The notes beneath the pieces were generated by a model, which ran no database searches, was not told where the DNA came from, and saw only the letters and a list, made by a program, of their open reading frames with translations. From NCBI RefSeq assembly GCF_014649015.1, contig NZ_BMSF01000019.1, forward strand, positions 1 through 64,000: DNA of 64,000 nt, written 5' to 3'. This stretch comes from Streptomyces narbonensis. Lineage in GTDB: Bacteria; Actinomycetota; Actinomycetes; Streptomycetales; Streptomycetaceae. Of the stretch, positions 30,300 through 38,480 are shown piece by piece. A program made the position numbers and the translations under genes. Every line of letters starts with the position of its first letter. The first letter of the stretch is position 1.

Positions 30300-31691
30300 T
30301 CAGTAGCGCGGGGCGGGCAGTGCGTCCGAGGGGTCGGAGGAGGGCGGCCCCTCGCTCCCGCGCCCGTCGGCGGCGGCCGGTCCGGGATCGTCGTGCTCCG
30401 GTCTCGGCTCCGGACCGTCGTGCTCCGGTCCCGGCTCCGGACCGTCGTGCTCCGGCCGTTCGTCGTGGCCGAGCCCGGACTCCACCGGACCGCGGCGCGC
30501 GTGCCGGGCGAGGAGCCAGGCGTTGAGGAGGACGAGCAGGGCGAAGACCGTGGCGAAGACGGCGAGGGAGAGCCGCATGGTGCCGACGGAGAGGTCCGAG
30601 ACGGCGTCCTCCGTCTTCAGCAGCCCGTAGACGACCCAGGGCTGCCGGCCGGACTCCCGGAAGACCCACCCGCTGATCATCGCGAGGTAGGGCAGCGGCA
30701 CGGCGGCCATCAGGACGACGTGCCAGAACCGGAACCGGAAGACGACCTTCTTGAAGCAGGCCAGGATCACCCCGGCGAAGCACAGGTACATCATCAGGGC
30801 GAAGCTGATCAGCATCACCAGACCTCCGCCCCGCGTCCACGCCTCCGAGGGCACGTAGTCGCCGGGCCCGAAGCGGGCCGACAGCTCCGCCTGAAGCCGG
30901 GCGATCTCGGCCGCCTTCCCGCTGAAGACGGCCGACTTCATCGGCTGGAACGTGGTGAGGGTGGCGAACTGGATCCCGCCGAAGACCGCGGCGGCCATCA
31001 GCGCGGGCGCCGAGAGGAACACCCCGATCCGCAGGCTGCGACCAAAGAACTCCCACTCGGGGCTCCGGCGGAAGAGGTGGTAGGCGCTCACCCCGGCCAT
31101 GAAGAACCCGGCAGTGAGCAGCGCCCCCGCGAGGACGTGCCCGAAGGCGAGGAGCGCCGAGGGGTTCGTCAGGACGGCGACCGGGTCGTCGAGGACGAGT
31201 TCGCCGTTCTCGGAGGAGTACCCCACGGGGTGGTTCAGGAAGCCGTTGGAGACGAGGATCCAGTACGCCGAGAGGTAGGCGGTGAGGGCGACGATCCAGA
31301 TGGCGGCCAGGTGGGCCCAGCGGTTGAGCCGGTGCCAGCCGAAGATCCACAGACCGAGGAAGGTCGACTCGACGAAGAAGGCCACGATGGTCTCCACGGC
31401 GAGGGAGGCGCCGAGGATGTTGCCCGCCTCGTGGGTGAGCCCGCTCCAGGCCATGCCGAACTGGAACTCCATCACCAGCCCGGTGACGATCCCGACCGCG
31501 TAGTTGATCACGTACAGCTGGCCCCAGAAGCGCACCATCCGGGCGTCCTGCGGCTTGCCGCTGATCGTGGCCCGCGTCTGGAGCGCCGCCACCACGGTGA
31601 CCAGACCCAGGGTGAGGGCGACGAAGAGGAAGTGGCCGCCGGCGGTGAGCGCGAACTGCAGCCGTGCGAGATCGAGTACGTCCTGATTCAC
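30300..31691 (-). CDS. Divergent cytochrome bd-like oxidase subunit I (CydA-like)
   Basis: 463 aa. Heme and proton-path residues of CydA are kept: His20 (E. coli His19), Glu100 and Glu108 (Glu99, Glu107), His185 (His186), a Met at ~300 in SFALM (for Met393) and the ESGRQPW motif (Glu346, Arg349). The quinol-binding Q-loop is mostly gone: after QPMK252 the chain reaches the Met300 helix in under 50 residues, where E. coli has ~140, and the Q-loop Glu257 position is Ser. The last ~75 residues form an acidic Pro/Glu/His repeat tail (three EHDGPEP-like units). It looks like an O2-reducing bd-superfamily member with a changed electron donor site. It follows a two-component pair on the same strand. 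Confidence 0.85.
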   Translation of the reverse strand: MNQDVLDLARLQFALTAGGHFLFVALTLGLVTVVAALQTRATISGKPQDARMVRFWGQLYVINYAVGIVTGLVMEFQFGMAWSGLTHEAGNILGASLAVETIVAFFVESTFLGLWIFGWHRLNRWAHLAAIWIVALTAYLSAYWILVSNGFLNHPVGYSSENGELVLDDPVAVLTNPSALLAFGHVLAGALLTAGFFMAGVSAYHLFRRSPEWEFFGRSLRIGVFLSAPALMAAAVFGGIQFATLTTFQPMKSAVFSGKAAEIARLQAELSARFGPGDYVPSEAWTRGGGLVMLISFALMMYLCFAGVILACFKKVVFRFRFWHVVLMAAVPLPYLAMISGWVFRESGRQPWVVYGLLKTEDAVSDLSVGTMRLSLAVFATVFALLVLLNAWLLARHARRGPVESGLGHDERPEHDGPEPGPEHDGPEPRPEHDDPGPAAADGRGSEGPPSSDPSDALPAPRY

Positions 31692-31831
31692 CCCGTCAGT
31701 GTCGGTGTACGGTCACGGGCTCGGCATCGGCCCGGGGAGGGCACCTGCGGCCCCTGCCGTACCCCACGGGTTGTGCCGGTCCACGCGCGCGTACCCCCGG
31801 AGTTGTGGCTCCGGACCGCGCCCCCTACGGG

Positions 31832-32509
31832 TCAGGCCAGCCAGCCGGGGGTGATCATCCCCGACTCGTACGCCAGGACGACCAGCTGCGCGCGGTCGCG
31901 GACGGCGAGCTTGGTCATGATGCGGCTGACGTGGGTCTTGGCGGTGGCGGGGGAGAGGACGAGCCGGCCGGCGATCTCGTCGTTGGAGAGCCCCGCGCCC
32001 ACGAGGCCGAGCACCTCGCGTTCCCGCTCGGTGAGGGCGTTCAGGCGGGGGCTCGGGTCGGGCTGCCGTCCGGCGCCGCCGGCGCGCTCGGCGAACTCGG
32101 CGATGAGACGGCGGGTCACGGCGGGGGCGATCAGGGCGTCGCCGCGCGCCACCACCCGTACGGCGTGCAGGAGTTCCATCGGCTCGGTGTCCTTGACCAG
32201 GAAGCCCGACGCGCCCGCGCGCAGCGCGCCGTATACGTGGTCGTCGGCGTCGAACGTGGTCAGGACGACCACCCGGACGCCTTCGAGCCGCTCGTCGGCG
32301 GTGATGCGCCGGGTGGCCTCGAGGCCGTCGAGCACGGGCATGCGGATGTCCATCAGGACCACGTCCGGGAGGAGTTCGCGGGCGAGGGCGACGGCCTGTT
32401 CGCCGTCACCGGCCTCGCCGACGACCTCGATGTCGTCCTCGTCGGACAGGATCGACCGGAAGCCGGCCCGGACCAGGGTCTGGTCGTCGGCGAGCACGAC
32501 GCGGATCAT
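31832..32509 (-). CDS. NarL/LuxR-family response regulator
   Basis: 225 aa. Receiver domain ~1-120 has DD at 8-9 and phospho-acceptor Asp54 (VVLMDIRMPVLDG), with Lys in GFLVKDTEP. The C-terminal LuxR helix-turn-helix (~155-215) has LTEREREVLGLVGAGLSNDEIA. The start overlaps the stop of the upstream kinase gene by four bases, so the two are one operon. Next on the same strand, 140 bases on, is the cydA-like gene, a plausible target by position only. Confidence 0.93.
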   Translation of the reverse strand: MIRVVLADDQTLVRAGFRSILSDEDDIEVVGEAGDGEQAVALARELLPDVVLMDIRMPVLDGLEATRRITADERLEGVRVVVLTTFDADDHVYGALRAGASGFLVKDTEPMELLHAVRVVARGDALIAPAVTRRLIAEFAERAGGAGRQPDPSPRLNALTEREREVLGLVGAGLSNDEIAGRLVLSPATAKTHVSRIMTKLAVRDRAQLVVLAYESGMITPGWLA

Positions 32510-33888
32510 CGGGCGTCCTCTTCGGGAGCGGGAGCGGGAGTGGGAGCGGGAGCGGGAGCAGGTGTCGAGGTGGGTGCGGGTGGTGCTGTGGGGGGTGCTT
32601 GAGGTGCCTCTGGTGCTTGCAGTGCCCCTGGTGCCTCTGGCGCGGGGTGTGTCGCGGTGGGTGTGGTGAGCGGGAGGCGGGCATCGACGACGAAGCCGCC
32701 GTCCTCGTTTCCGGCGGTGAGCACGCCGCCGAGCGCACGCGCCCGTTCCGCCATGCCCCGGATGCCGCTGCCCGAGGGGCCGCCCTCGGGAGCGCCCCCG
32801 CCGTCGTCGGCGATGCGCAGCCTCAGCACGCGCGCGCCCGCGCGTGTACGCGTGGCGGCCGGTTCGGAGCGGTCGTCCCAGTCGAGAGTGATCCGCACCG
32901 TACGGGCTCGCGAGTGCCGGGTCACGTTCGTCAGGGACTCCTGCACGATCCGGTACGCGGCGAGGTCGACCGGCGGCGGCAGCGGCACGGGCGTGCCCGT
33001 GACACTCGTACGGACGTCGAGTCCCGCGCTCCGGGCCCGCTCCGCGAGCTCGCCGAGGAGGGCGAGGCCGGAGGCCGGGGAGGTCGGCGTGGCCTCGTCG
33101 GCCCGGCGCAGCACGCCGAGCGTGGCCCGCAGTTCGCGCAGCGCGTCCTTGCTGGTGGACTTCACCGCCTCCAGGGCCTCGGCCGCGGTGGCGAGCCCGG
33201 CCTCGGGGGTCGGGTTCTTGCTCAGCCGGTGCAGCGCGGCGCCGGACTGGACGTGGATCAGCGAGACGCTGTGGCCGAGGATGTCGTGTAGCTCCCGCGC
33301 GATCCGCAGCCGCTCCTCGGTGGCGCTCTGCCGGGCCCGGGCCTCCTGCTCCCGCTCGGCGGCGAGCGCGCGCTGCTCGACCTCGTGCAGATACGCGAGC
33401 CGGGTGCGCTGGGCGCGGCCCACGGCGACGAGGCTGATCAGCCAGCCGGCCAGCATGGCGAGCGAGGTGTCGTCGATCTGCCGGTGCCCGGGCTGCTGCC
33501 GGATTTCACCGAGGCCGACCGCGAGGAGGGTGACGGCGGCGAGCGCGACGGCGGCGGCGAAGCGGCCCTCGGCGGCGGTGGTGTAGAGCGCGAGCGCGAA
33601 GGCGATCATCAGCGGGCCGTCCTGGGCGGACAGCGGGTAGTAGACGACGCAGGCGAGCAGCGTGACGACGGCGACGGCGACGGGCTGCCGCCGCCGGAAG
33701 CAGAGGGCTCCGCAGCCGGTCAGGACGAGCGCCCAGCCGAGTACCGAGCGGAGCGCCGATTCGCTCGCGTACCGCGCGGAGACGAGGGTCCAGATCGCCA
33801 CGACGGCCAGGACGGCGCATGCCACGAGCGCGTCGACGGTCCGGGGCGGCAGACGGCCGCCGGGGCGGTCGCGCAGGGCGAGGGGCAT
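32506..33888 (-). CDS. Membrane histidine kinase (NarX-type HisKA_3)
   Basis: 460 aa. Residues ~20-155 hold four to five membrane helices with no large extracellular domain. The HisKA_3 phospho-acceptor His is in RIARELHDILGHSVS (~residue 205). The HATPase domain has an N-box in RIVQESLTNVTRHSRA and a GSGIRGMAERARALGG G-box. The last ~55 residues are a Pro/Ala/Thr tail (APEAPQAP, PAPAPAPTPAPAP). It pairs with the overlapping downstream response regulator. The signal is unknown; sensing within the membrane is likely from the topology. Confidence 0.9.
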   Translation of the reverse strand: MPLALRDRPGGRLPPRTVDALVACAVLAVVAIWTLVSARYASESALRSVLGWALVLTGCGALCFRRRQPVAVAVVTLLACVVYYPLSAQDGPLMIAFALALYTTAAEGRFAAAVALAAVTLLAVGLGEIRQQPGHRQIDDTSLAMLAGWLISLVAVGRAQRTRLAYLHEVEQRALAAEREQEARARQSATEERLRIARELHDILGHSVSLIHVQSGAALHRLSKNPTPEAGLATAAEALEAVKSTSKDALRELRATLGVLRRADEATPTSPASGLALLGELAERARSAGLDVRTSVTGTPVPLPPPVDLAAYRIVQESLTNVTRHSRARTVRITLDWDDRSEPAATRTRAGARVLRLRIADDGGGAPEGGPSGSGIRGMAERARALGGVLTAGNEDGGFVVDARLPLTTPTATHPAPEAPGALQAPEAPQAPPTAPPAPTSTPAPAPAPTPAPAPEEDAR

Positions 33889-33959
33889 GGGTCGAAGGAT
33901 AGGCGCGGGCGCGTCGTGGGGCCCGTGGCCGGTCGTGTCCGGTCCCTGGAGGTCTCGGT

Positions 33960-34037
33960 ATACGTCAGGGGTTGAGTTGTATAGTCAAAAAAGTTAGTAA
34001 GGCGTCCCGCGGGGCGTCCACGAAGGACGGAGGCCTC
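33960..34037 (+). promoter_or_regulatory. AT-rich promoter region of the SGNH hydrolase gene
   Basis: This short gap between divergent genes contains a locally AT-rich stretch at 33971-34000. TTGAGT (33972-33977) and TATAGT (33980-33985, 5 of 6 to the -10 consensus) are visible, but they are too close together to be one promoter. GGACGGAGG at 34026-34034 is the ribosome binding site for the ATG at 34038. Confidence 0.45.
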
Positions 34038-34862
34038 ATGTCGGACGGCACGTTTCTGCGGTACGTCGCCCTGGGTGACAGTCAGACCGAAGGGGTCGGC
34101 GACGGCGACGACAGCGTCGGCCTGCGCGGCTGGGCGGACCGGCTCGCCGAGCTGCTCGCCCGTGACGAACCGGACGTGCTGTACGCCAACCTGGCCGTAC
34201 GCGGCCGGCTCGCCGGTCAGGTGCGCGCCGAGCAGCTGGCCCCGGCGCTCGCGCTGCGGCCCGACCTGGCCACGGTCGTCGCGGGGGTCAACGACCTGCT
34301 GCGGCCCGGCTTCGACGCGGAGGCGACGGCCGGGCACCTGGAGGCGATGTTCGCGGCTCTGACCGGTCAGGGCGCCCGGGTCGCGACCCTCACGTTCCCC
34401 GACGTCGGCAGGCTGATCCCGGCGGCCCGCCCGCTCGCGTCGCGGGTGCGGCTCCTGAACGACCTCATCCGGGAGGCCGCGCACCGGCACGGTGTCACGG
34501 TCGCCGAGGCCGCGCAGCACCCGGTCGTCACCGACCCCCGGATGTGGAGCGTCGACCGGCTGCACGCCAGCGCGCTCGGCCACGAGCGGATCGCCGCCGC
34601 GGTCGCCCACGCCCTCGACCTTCCCGGCAGCGACGACTCCTGGTCCCGGCCGCTGCCTCCGCCGCCGCAGCCTCCGCTCACGGGCCTGCGTGCGGTGGGA
34701 GCCGAAGCGCGCTGGGCCGGAGCCTTCCTCGGTCCCTGGCTCGGCCGCCGCCTCCGCGGGCGCTCGTCGGGCGACGGCCGCCGGGCCAAGCGCCCGGAGC
34801 TGTCGCCGGTGGTGACGGCGATCCCCGGTGGGTCTCTGCCGGTGGAGGACACCCGCCGGTAG
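34038..34862 (+). CDS. SGNH/GDSL hydrolase family protein
   Basis: 274 aa. SGNH blocks are present: GDSQTEG (catalytic Ser, block I), a Gly-containing block II near AVRGRLAG, GVNDLL (Asn, block III) and DRLHAS (Asp/His pair, block V). No signal peptide is seen, so it is probably cytosolic. The C-terminal ~75 residues are basic and Pro/Arg-rich. Substrate is unknown (ester or acyl group). It ends just before the left end of the transposon remnant. Confidence 0.9.
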   Translation: MSDGTFLRYVALGDSQTEGVGDGDDSVGLRGWADRLAELLARDEPDVLYANLAVRGRLAGQVRAEQLAPALALRPDLATVVAGVNDLLRPGFDAEATAGHLEAMFAALTGQGARVATLTFPDVGRLIPAARPLASRVRLLNDLIREAAHRHGVTVAEAAQHPVVTDPRMWSVDRLHASALGHERIAAAVAHALDLPGSDDSWSRPLPPPPQPPLTGLRAVGAEARWAGAFLGPWLGRRLRGRSSGDGRRAKRPELSPVVTAIPGGSLPVEDTRR

Positions 34863-34952
34863 CGGGCCGGTGCTCGGCGGGGCAGGGCGGAACCGGGGTG
34901 GAGTGGGGGTGGGGCAGGGGCGGCGAGCTCGGTGGAGCGGAGTGGTGTGTCC

Positions 34953-34994
34953 TGTGCCACCGAAGTGTGAGCGTGTGCCGTCGAAGTTTGAGCG
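34953..34994 (+). repeat. Left-end tandem 21-bp repeats of Tn7-like element
   Basis: Two contiguous 21-bp units, 34953-34973 (TGTGCCACCGAAGTGTGAGC plus G) and 34974-34994 (TGTGCCGTCGAAGTTTGAGC plus G), match each other at 18 of 21 bases. The same sequence occurs inverted at 37097-37170. Multiple short repeats at both ends starting TGT are the pattern of TnsB binding sites in Tn7-type transposons. Confidence 0.8.
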
Positions 34995-35011
34995 ATGCGA
35001 GATGGTTGCAA

Positions 35012-35040
35012 CAGTGGCCCCGCAGAAGGCGGGGCCACTG
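35012..35040 (-). terminator. Hairpin downstream of the GNAT gene
   Basis: A perfect 12-bp inverted repeat, CAGTGGCCCCGC (35012-35023) with GCGGGGCCACTG (35029-35040), has a 5-base loop ~35 bases after the GNAT stop on the minus strand. It probably terminates that gene. Confidence 0.7.
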
Positions 35041-35075
35041 CGTGGATCTGTGAGTTGTGGTTGGGTGCCGGGCGG

Positions 35076-35531
35076 TCAGCGAGGCGGCATCTCGCGTAGG
35101 TCAGGGCGGTTCCTGGGCAGGCCGAAGCCCGCCATCTCCTTCTCTTCGTAGGACAAGAAGCCCAGGCTCCGGTAGAACGCGTGGTTGCGTTTGCCCTCCG
35201 GCGACGACTCATGGTCGGTGGACAGAAGGAAGAACCGGCAGTGGGAGTAACGCCGCATGAGGTGTTCGACCAGAGATCGACCGACACCACGGCGGTGGTA
35301 AGCGGGGTTGACCACGACGTCCTGGACGTAGCAGATGTGCTCATCGTCGGAGACGGTTCTGGCCAGTCCGAGAAGCGTTCCCGACTCATCTCTCGCGGTG
35401 ATGACCAGGTGAGAGTTCCGCAGGCCGCGGCAGAGCTTGTCGACGTCGGCGGTGTAGCCCTCCCAGTCGACTGAGTCGTAGAGGCTCAGCATCTCGGCAG
35501 GGTCGAAAACATCCTCTTCTGTAATGATCAC
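35076..35531 (-). CDS. GNAT family N-acetyltransferase
   Basis: 151 aa. The acetyl-CoA binding motif A is clear (YVQDVVVNPAYHRRGVGRSLVEHLM), followed by FYRSLGF (motif B). GTG at 35531 has GGGAG six bases upstream. The substrate is unknown. It lies between the left-end repeats (34953-34994) and an internal repeat (35641-35660), so it is best read as cargo of the Tn7-like element. Its codon use is less GC-rich than the chromosomal neighbours, which fits acquisition. The reading frame is intact and has its own terminator, so it may still be expressed. Confidence 0.85.
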   Translation of the reverse strand: MIITEEDVFDPAEMLSLYDSVDWEGYTADVDKLCRGLRNSHLVITARDESGTLLGLARTVSDDEHICYVQDVVVNPAYHRRGVGRSLVEHLMRRYSHCRFFLLSTDHESSPEGKRNHAFYRSLGFLSYEEKEMAGFGLPRNRPDLREMPPR

Positions 35532-35640
35532 GCCAAACTCCCTGCGGTGGTGCCATCTCGTTGCCGACTTCTCATCGCATCTGACGTCACGACCATCTGC
35601 CAGGTCAAGATCGGCAACTCTGTGGCCACGCGGGACAGCG

Positions 35641-35660
35641 TGTCATCGAAGTTTGAGTGG
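35641..35660 (+). repeat. Internal copy of the transposon end repeat
   Basis: TGTCATCGAAGTTTGAGTGG at 35641-35660 matches the left-end unit at most positions and has the same orientation. It may be a third left-end TnsB site, or the end of an older nested copy. Confidence 0.65.
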
Positions 35661-35665
35661 TGTAG

Positions 35666-36048
35666 ATCTCGGCTATCCGGCTGGCCCGACTCGCCACCCA
35701 GAAGTCCCGCCGCCGAAGCTCCAACATCGTCGGCCCGATCAAGCACGACGCCCTCAGGAACAAGGGCAGCCTGCGTCAGATCGCCGACGCGCGGGGACTG
35801 CCGCGCTGGCTCATCAGGAAGATCCTCAGCCCGACGTTCCCCGACATGAACCCGATCGTCATCGGCCGGACAACCCGCCTCTCTGACGAACACCACTCCT
35901 TGATCGCCGCCCTCTACCACCAGGCGCGACGCCCGGCCAGGCATGGCGCGACCTCGTCGACAACCACGACACCTGGATCACAAGCGCCGTCGTCCTGCGG
36001 CAGTTCCGCGCATTCCGCCAAGAGCGGCATCCGGCGGCAGTCCGTTGA
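35666..36048 (+). pseudogene. Unidentified coding fragment with helix-turn-helix-like segment, frameshifted
   Basis: A Streptomyces-like codon pattern runs from 35666 (just after an in-frame TAG) with SLRQIADARGLPRWLIRKIL, which looks like a helix-turn-helix. The frame shifts near 35941, after which the new frame reads WRDLVDNHDTWITSAVVLRQF and stops at TGA 36046-36048. About 125 residues in total. It could be the C-terminal end of a transposon-encoded protein such as a TniQ/TnsD-type targeting factor, but I cannot assign it. It converges on, and is probably fused by deletion to, the tnsB remnant. Confidence 0.5.
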
Positions 36049-36330
36049 GGACCTCCAGAATGTGCCCCTCCCACCACAGAGCCTTCTCCAGCGTCGCCTG
36101 CGGCAGTGTCTCCAGCAGTGACACCGGAGGCAGCGGCATGCGGCCCGAGCTGTCCACCACATCGAAGTCGTCGTCGGCGAACAGCAGAGTGGGCGGAACA
36201 GTTTGCGGTGCGCCGCCCATGTCCGACAGCGTCACCGAGCGGCCCGAGACCGCCAAACCAGCCGGACCTGCCCGTTGAACCGGAACCGTTCCCCGACCGC
36301 CAGACTGTCCGGCCGGACCAGCCGCCCCAT
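36012..36330 (-). pseudogene. tnsB-like transposase, N-terminal fragment, frameshifted
   Basis: The fragment starts at ATG 36330, directly after the tnsA-like end, with LAVGERFRFNGQVRLV, the beta-strand start seen in actinobacterial TnsB-like (Mu-transposase C-terminal domain) proteins. A one-base loss near 36255 shifts the frame, and the next frame continues the same family with VSGRSVTLSDMGG ... ALWWEGHILEVLNGLPPDA. The sequence then ends near 36012. The DDE catalytic core, expected ~200-450 residues further on, is absent. So only ~105 N-terminal residues survive. Confidence 0.65.
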
Positions 36331-36334
36331 CGCA

Positions 36335-37125
36335 TCCCTCCCGCCGTTGCGTGCACCATCGAATCCGACCCCAGCAGTCGCGAGTTCACGTCCGTTTCCA
36401 GGGCGCCGGACCACAGCAGAGGGAACAGCACCGGCAGTACCAACAACGGATCACCCACCCGCACTGCCCCCTCTCGCAGCCGGCCCGGCTCGCCGAAGAC
36501 CTCCAGCAGTTGGTCAGCGACGTCCCGTCGCAGGCATCGGTGTCGGCGGTAGCGCGGGAGCCACCGCATGTTCGCCATCAGCACCGGGTCCGCGACGCCC
36601 GCGTGCGTGAACTCCCAGCCGACCGCCCGGCAAGCGTTCCGTCGCGGCGAAATCCTCGGCAGCCGCATCGTCGACACGGTCGGCGGCCCTGACATCGACC
36701 ACCCGAGCCCGCCCGTCCACGAGACGTACGAACTAGTCAGGAGCGTGACGACGTCGGCGTTCGCCGTCGTGTCAGCGCAGCCAGAACGGCTGTGAAGCGA
36801 TCCCGGTCACCTGCGGATCGGCGTCAAGAAGGATCAGCCGGTCGCGCTCCAGCCACGACTCGTAGCCGATGTACTCGCCGGTGGTGGCGCAGAAGTACCA
36901 GCCTGCGAAGCTCTTCCCGCCCTTGGGCCACCGGAACGGCCTCACCGGTGTCACCCGCTCCAAGCGGGGGCCCCAGCAGGAGGCCAAAGACCGCCGTACC
37001 TGTACGCCGCCCTCCACAAACCCCAGGTCAAACGCCCCCAGATCCGGATCCGCGTACGCACCCGCAAGCTCCCCCCACTGCCACCCCTGACCAGCACACT
37101 CAAACTTCGGTGGCACAAACCTCAT
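36335..37125 (-). pseudogene. tnsA-like heteromeric transposase endonuclease subunit, broken
   Basis: ATG at 37125 lies inside a right-end repeat (start MRFVPPKFE). The TnsA nuclease core is recognisable: YFCATTGEYIGYESWLERD, LLDADPQVTGIASQPFWLR, then HAPD and VVDVRAADR. Two in-frame stops interrupt it: TGA at 36774-36772, where Trp is expected after FWLR, and TAG at 36735-36733, where Tyr is expected in HAPDYF. A frameshift near 36634 follows, after which CRAVGWEF, MANMRWLPRYR and DQLLEVFGEPG continue the family. Nuclease-site residues (Glu, Asp) can still be read, but no intact protein can be made. TnsA cuts the 5' ends of the transposon in Tn7-type cut-and-paste. Confidence 0.75.
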
Positions 37126-37170
37126 GATCATCAAGGTTCGATGGCGATGATCAACGTTCGGTGGCACAGG
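37097..37170 (-). repeat. Right-end repeats of Tn7-like element (three copies)
   Basis: Three inverted copies of the left-end unit: 37097-37117 (reverse complement TGTGCCACCGAAGTTTGAG...), 37129-37149 (diverged, GCCATCGAACCTTGATG core) and 37150-37170 (CCTGTGCCACCGAACGTTGA...). The outermost copy mirrors the left terminus, including CCTGTG/CACAGG. They are the probable TnsB binding array. Confidence 0.78.
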
Positions 37171-37207
37171 CATGGTGGGGCGGGTCCTGCCGGTGCGCGT
37201 GGCGCGC

Positions 37208-37237
37208 TTGACACTAAAATCGAACATCCATTCTGAT
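37208..37237 (+). promoter_or_regulatory. recA promoter with LexA (SOS) box
   Basis: A perfect -35 TTGACA (37208-37213) is followed after 18 bases by TCTGAT (37232-37237, 4 of 6 to the -10 consensus). The spacer contains GAACATCCATTC (37222-37233), the imperfect GAAC-N4-(G/A)TTC palindrome described as the SOS box of Streptomyces recA genes. LexA bound here would block RNA polymerase, so recA should be DNA-damage inducible. The promoter lies 38 bases from the transposon right end and is intact. Confidence 0.8.
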
Positions 37238-37386
37238 GGAGGTCCGGCCCCGGAAAACCAGGGCTCGTCGGCGGGCTCGCCGGCGAGTTGTCCACAGGTC
37301 GGAGGGGACGTCGGGGCCCATTGTCAGTGGCAGGGGTTAGCGTCTTTCACATGAAGCGATCGACTCAAGCAAACCGGGTGGAACCC

Positions 37387-38476
<1,090 letters not shown>

Positions 38477-38480
38477 ACCG

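Larger units (their letters stand above)
34953..37168. mobile_element. Degenerate Tn7-like (TnsA/TnsB) transposon remnant
   Basis: The element is bounded by inverted multi-copy ~21-bp repeats (34953-34994 left; 37097-37170 right). It holds a GNAT gene, an unidentified coding fragment and pseudogenes of tnsA and the start of tnsB on the minus strand. The catalytic part of tnsB, all of tnsC and any tniQ/tnsD are missing or unrecognisable, so it cannot move on its own. I see no 5-bp target duplication just outside the ends (TGTCC left, GGCAT right). Base composition inside is more AT-rich than the flanks, and reading frames are broken. The insertion lies ~40 bases upstream of the recA promoter. 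Confidence 0.75.

Noticed and set aside
34943..37173. Simple IS element with transposase
   Set aside because: No intact DDE transposase is present; TnsA-type endonuclease motifs and multi-copy end repeats fit a Tn7-like element better. No target-site duplication could be seen.
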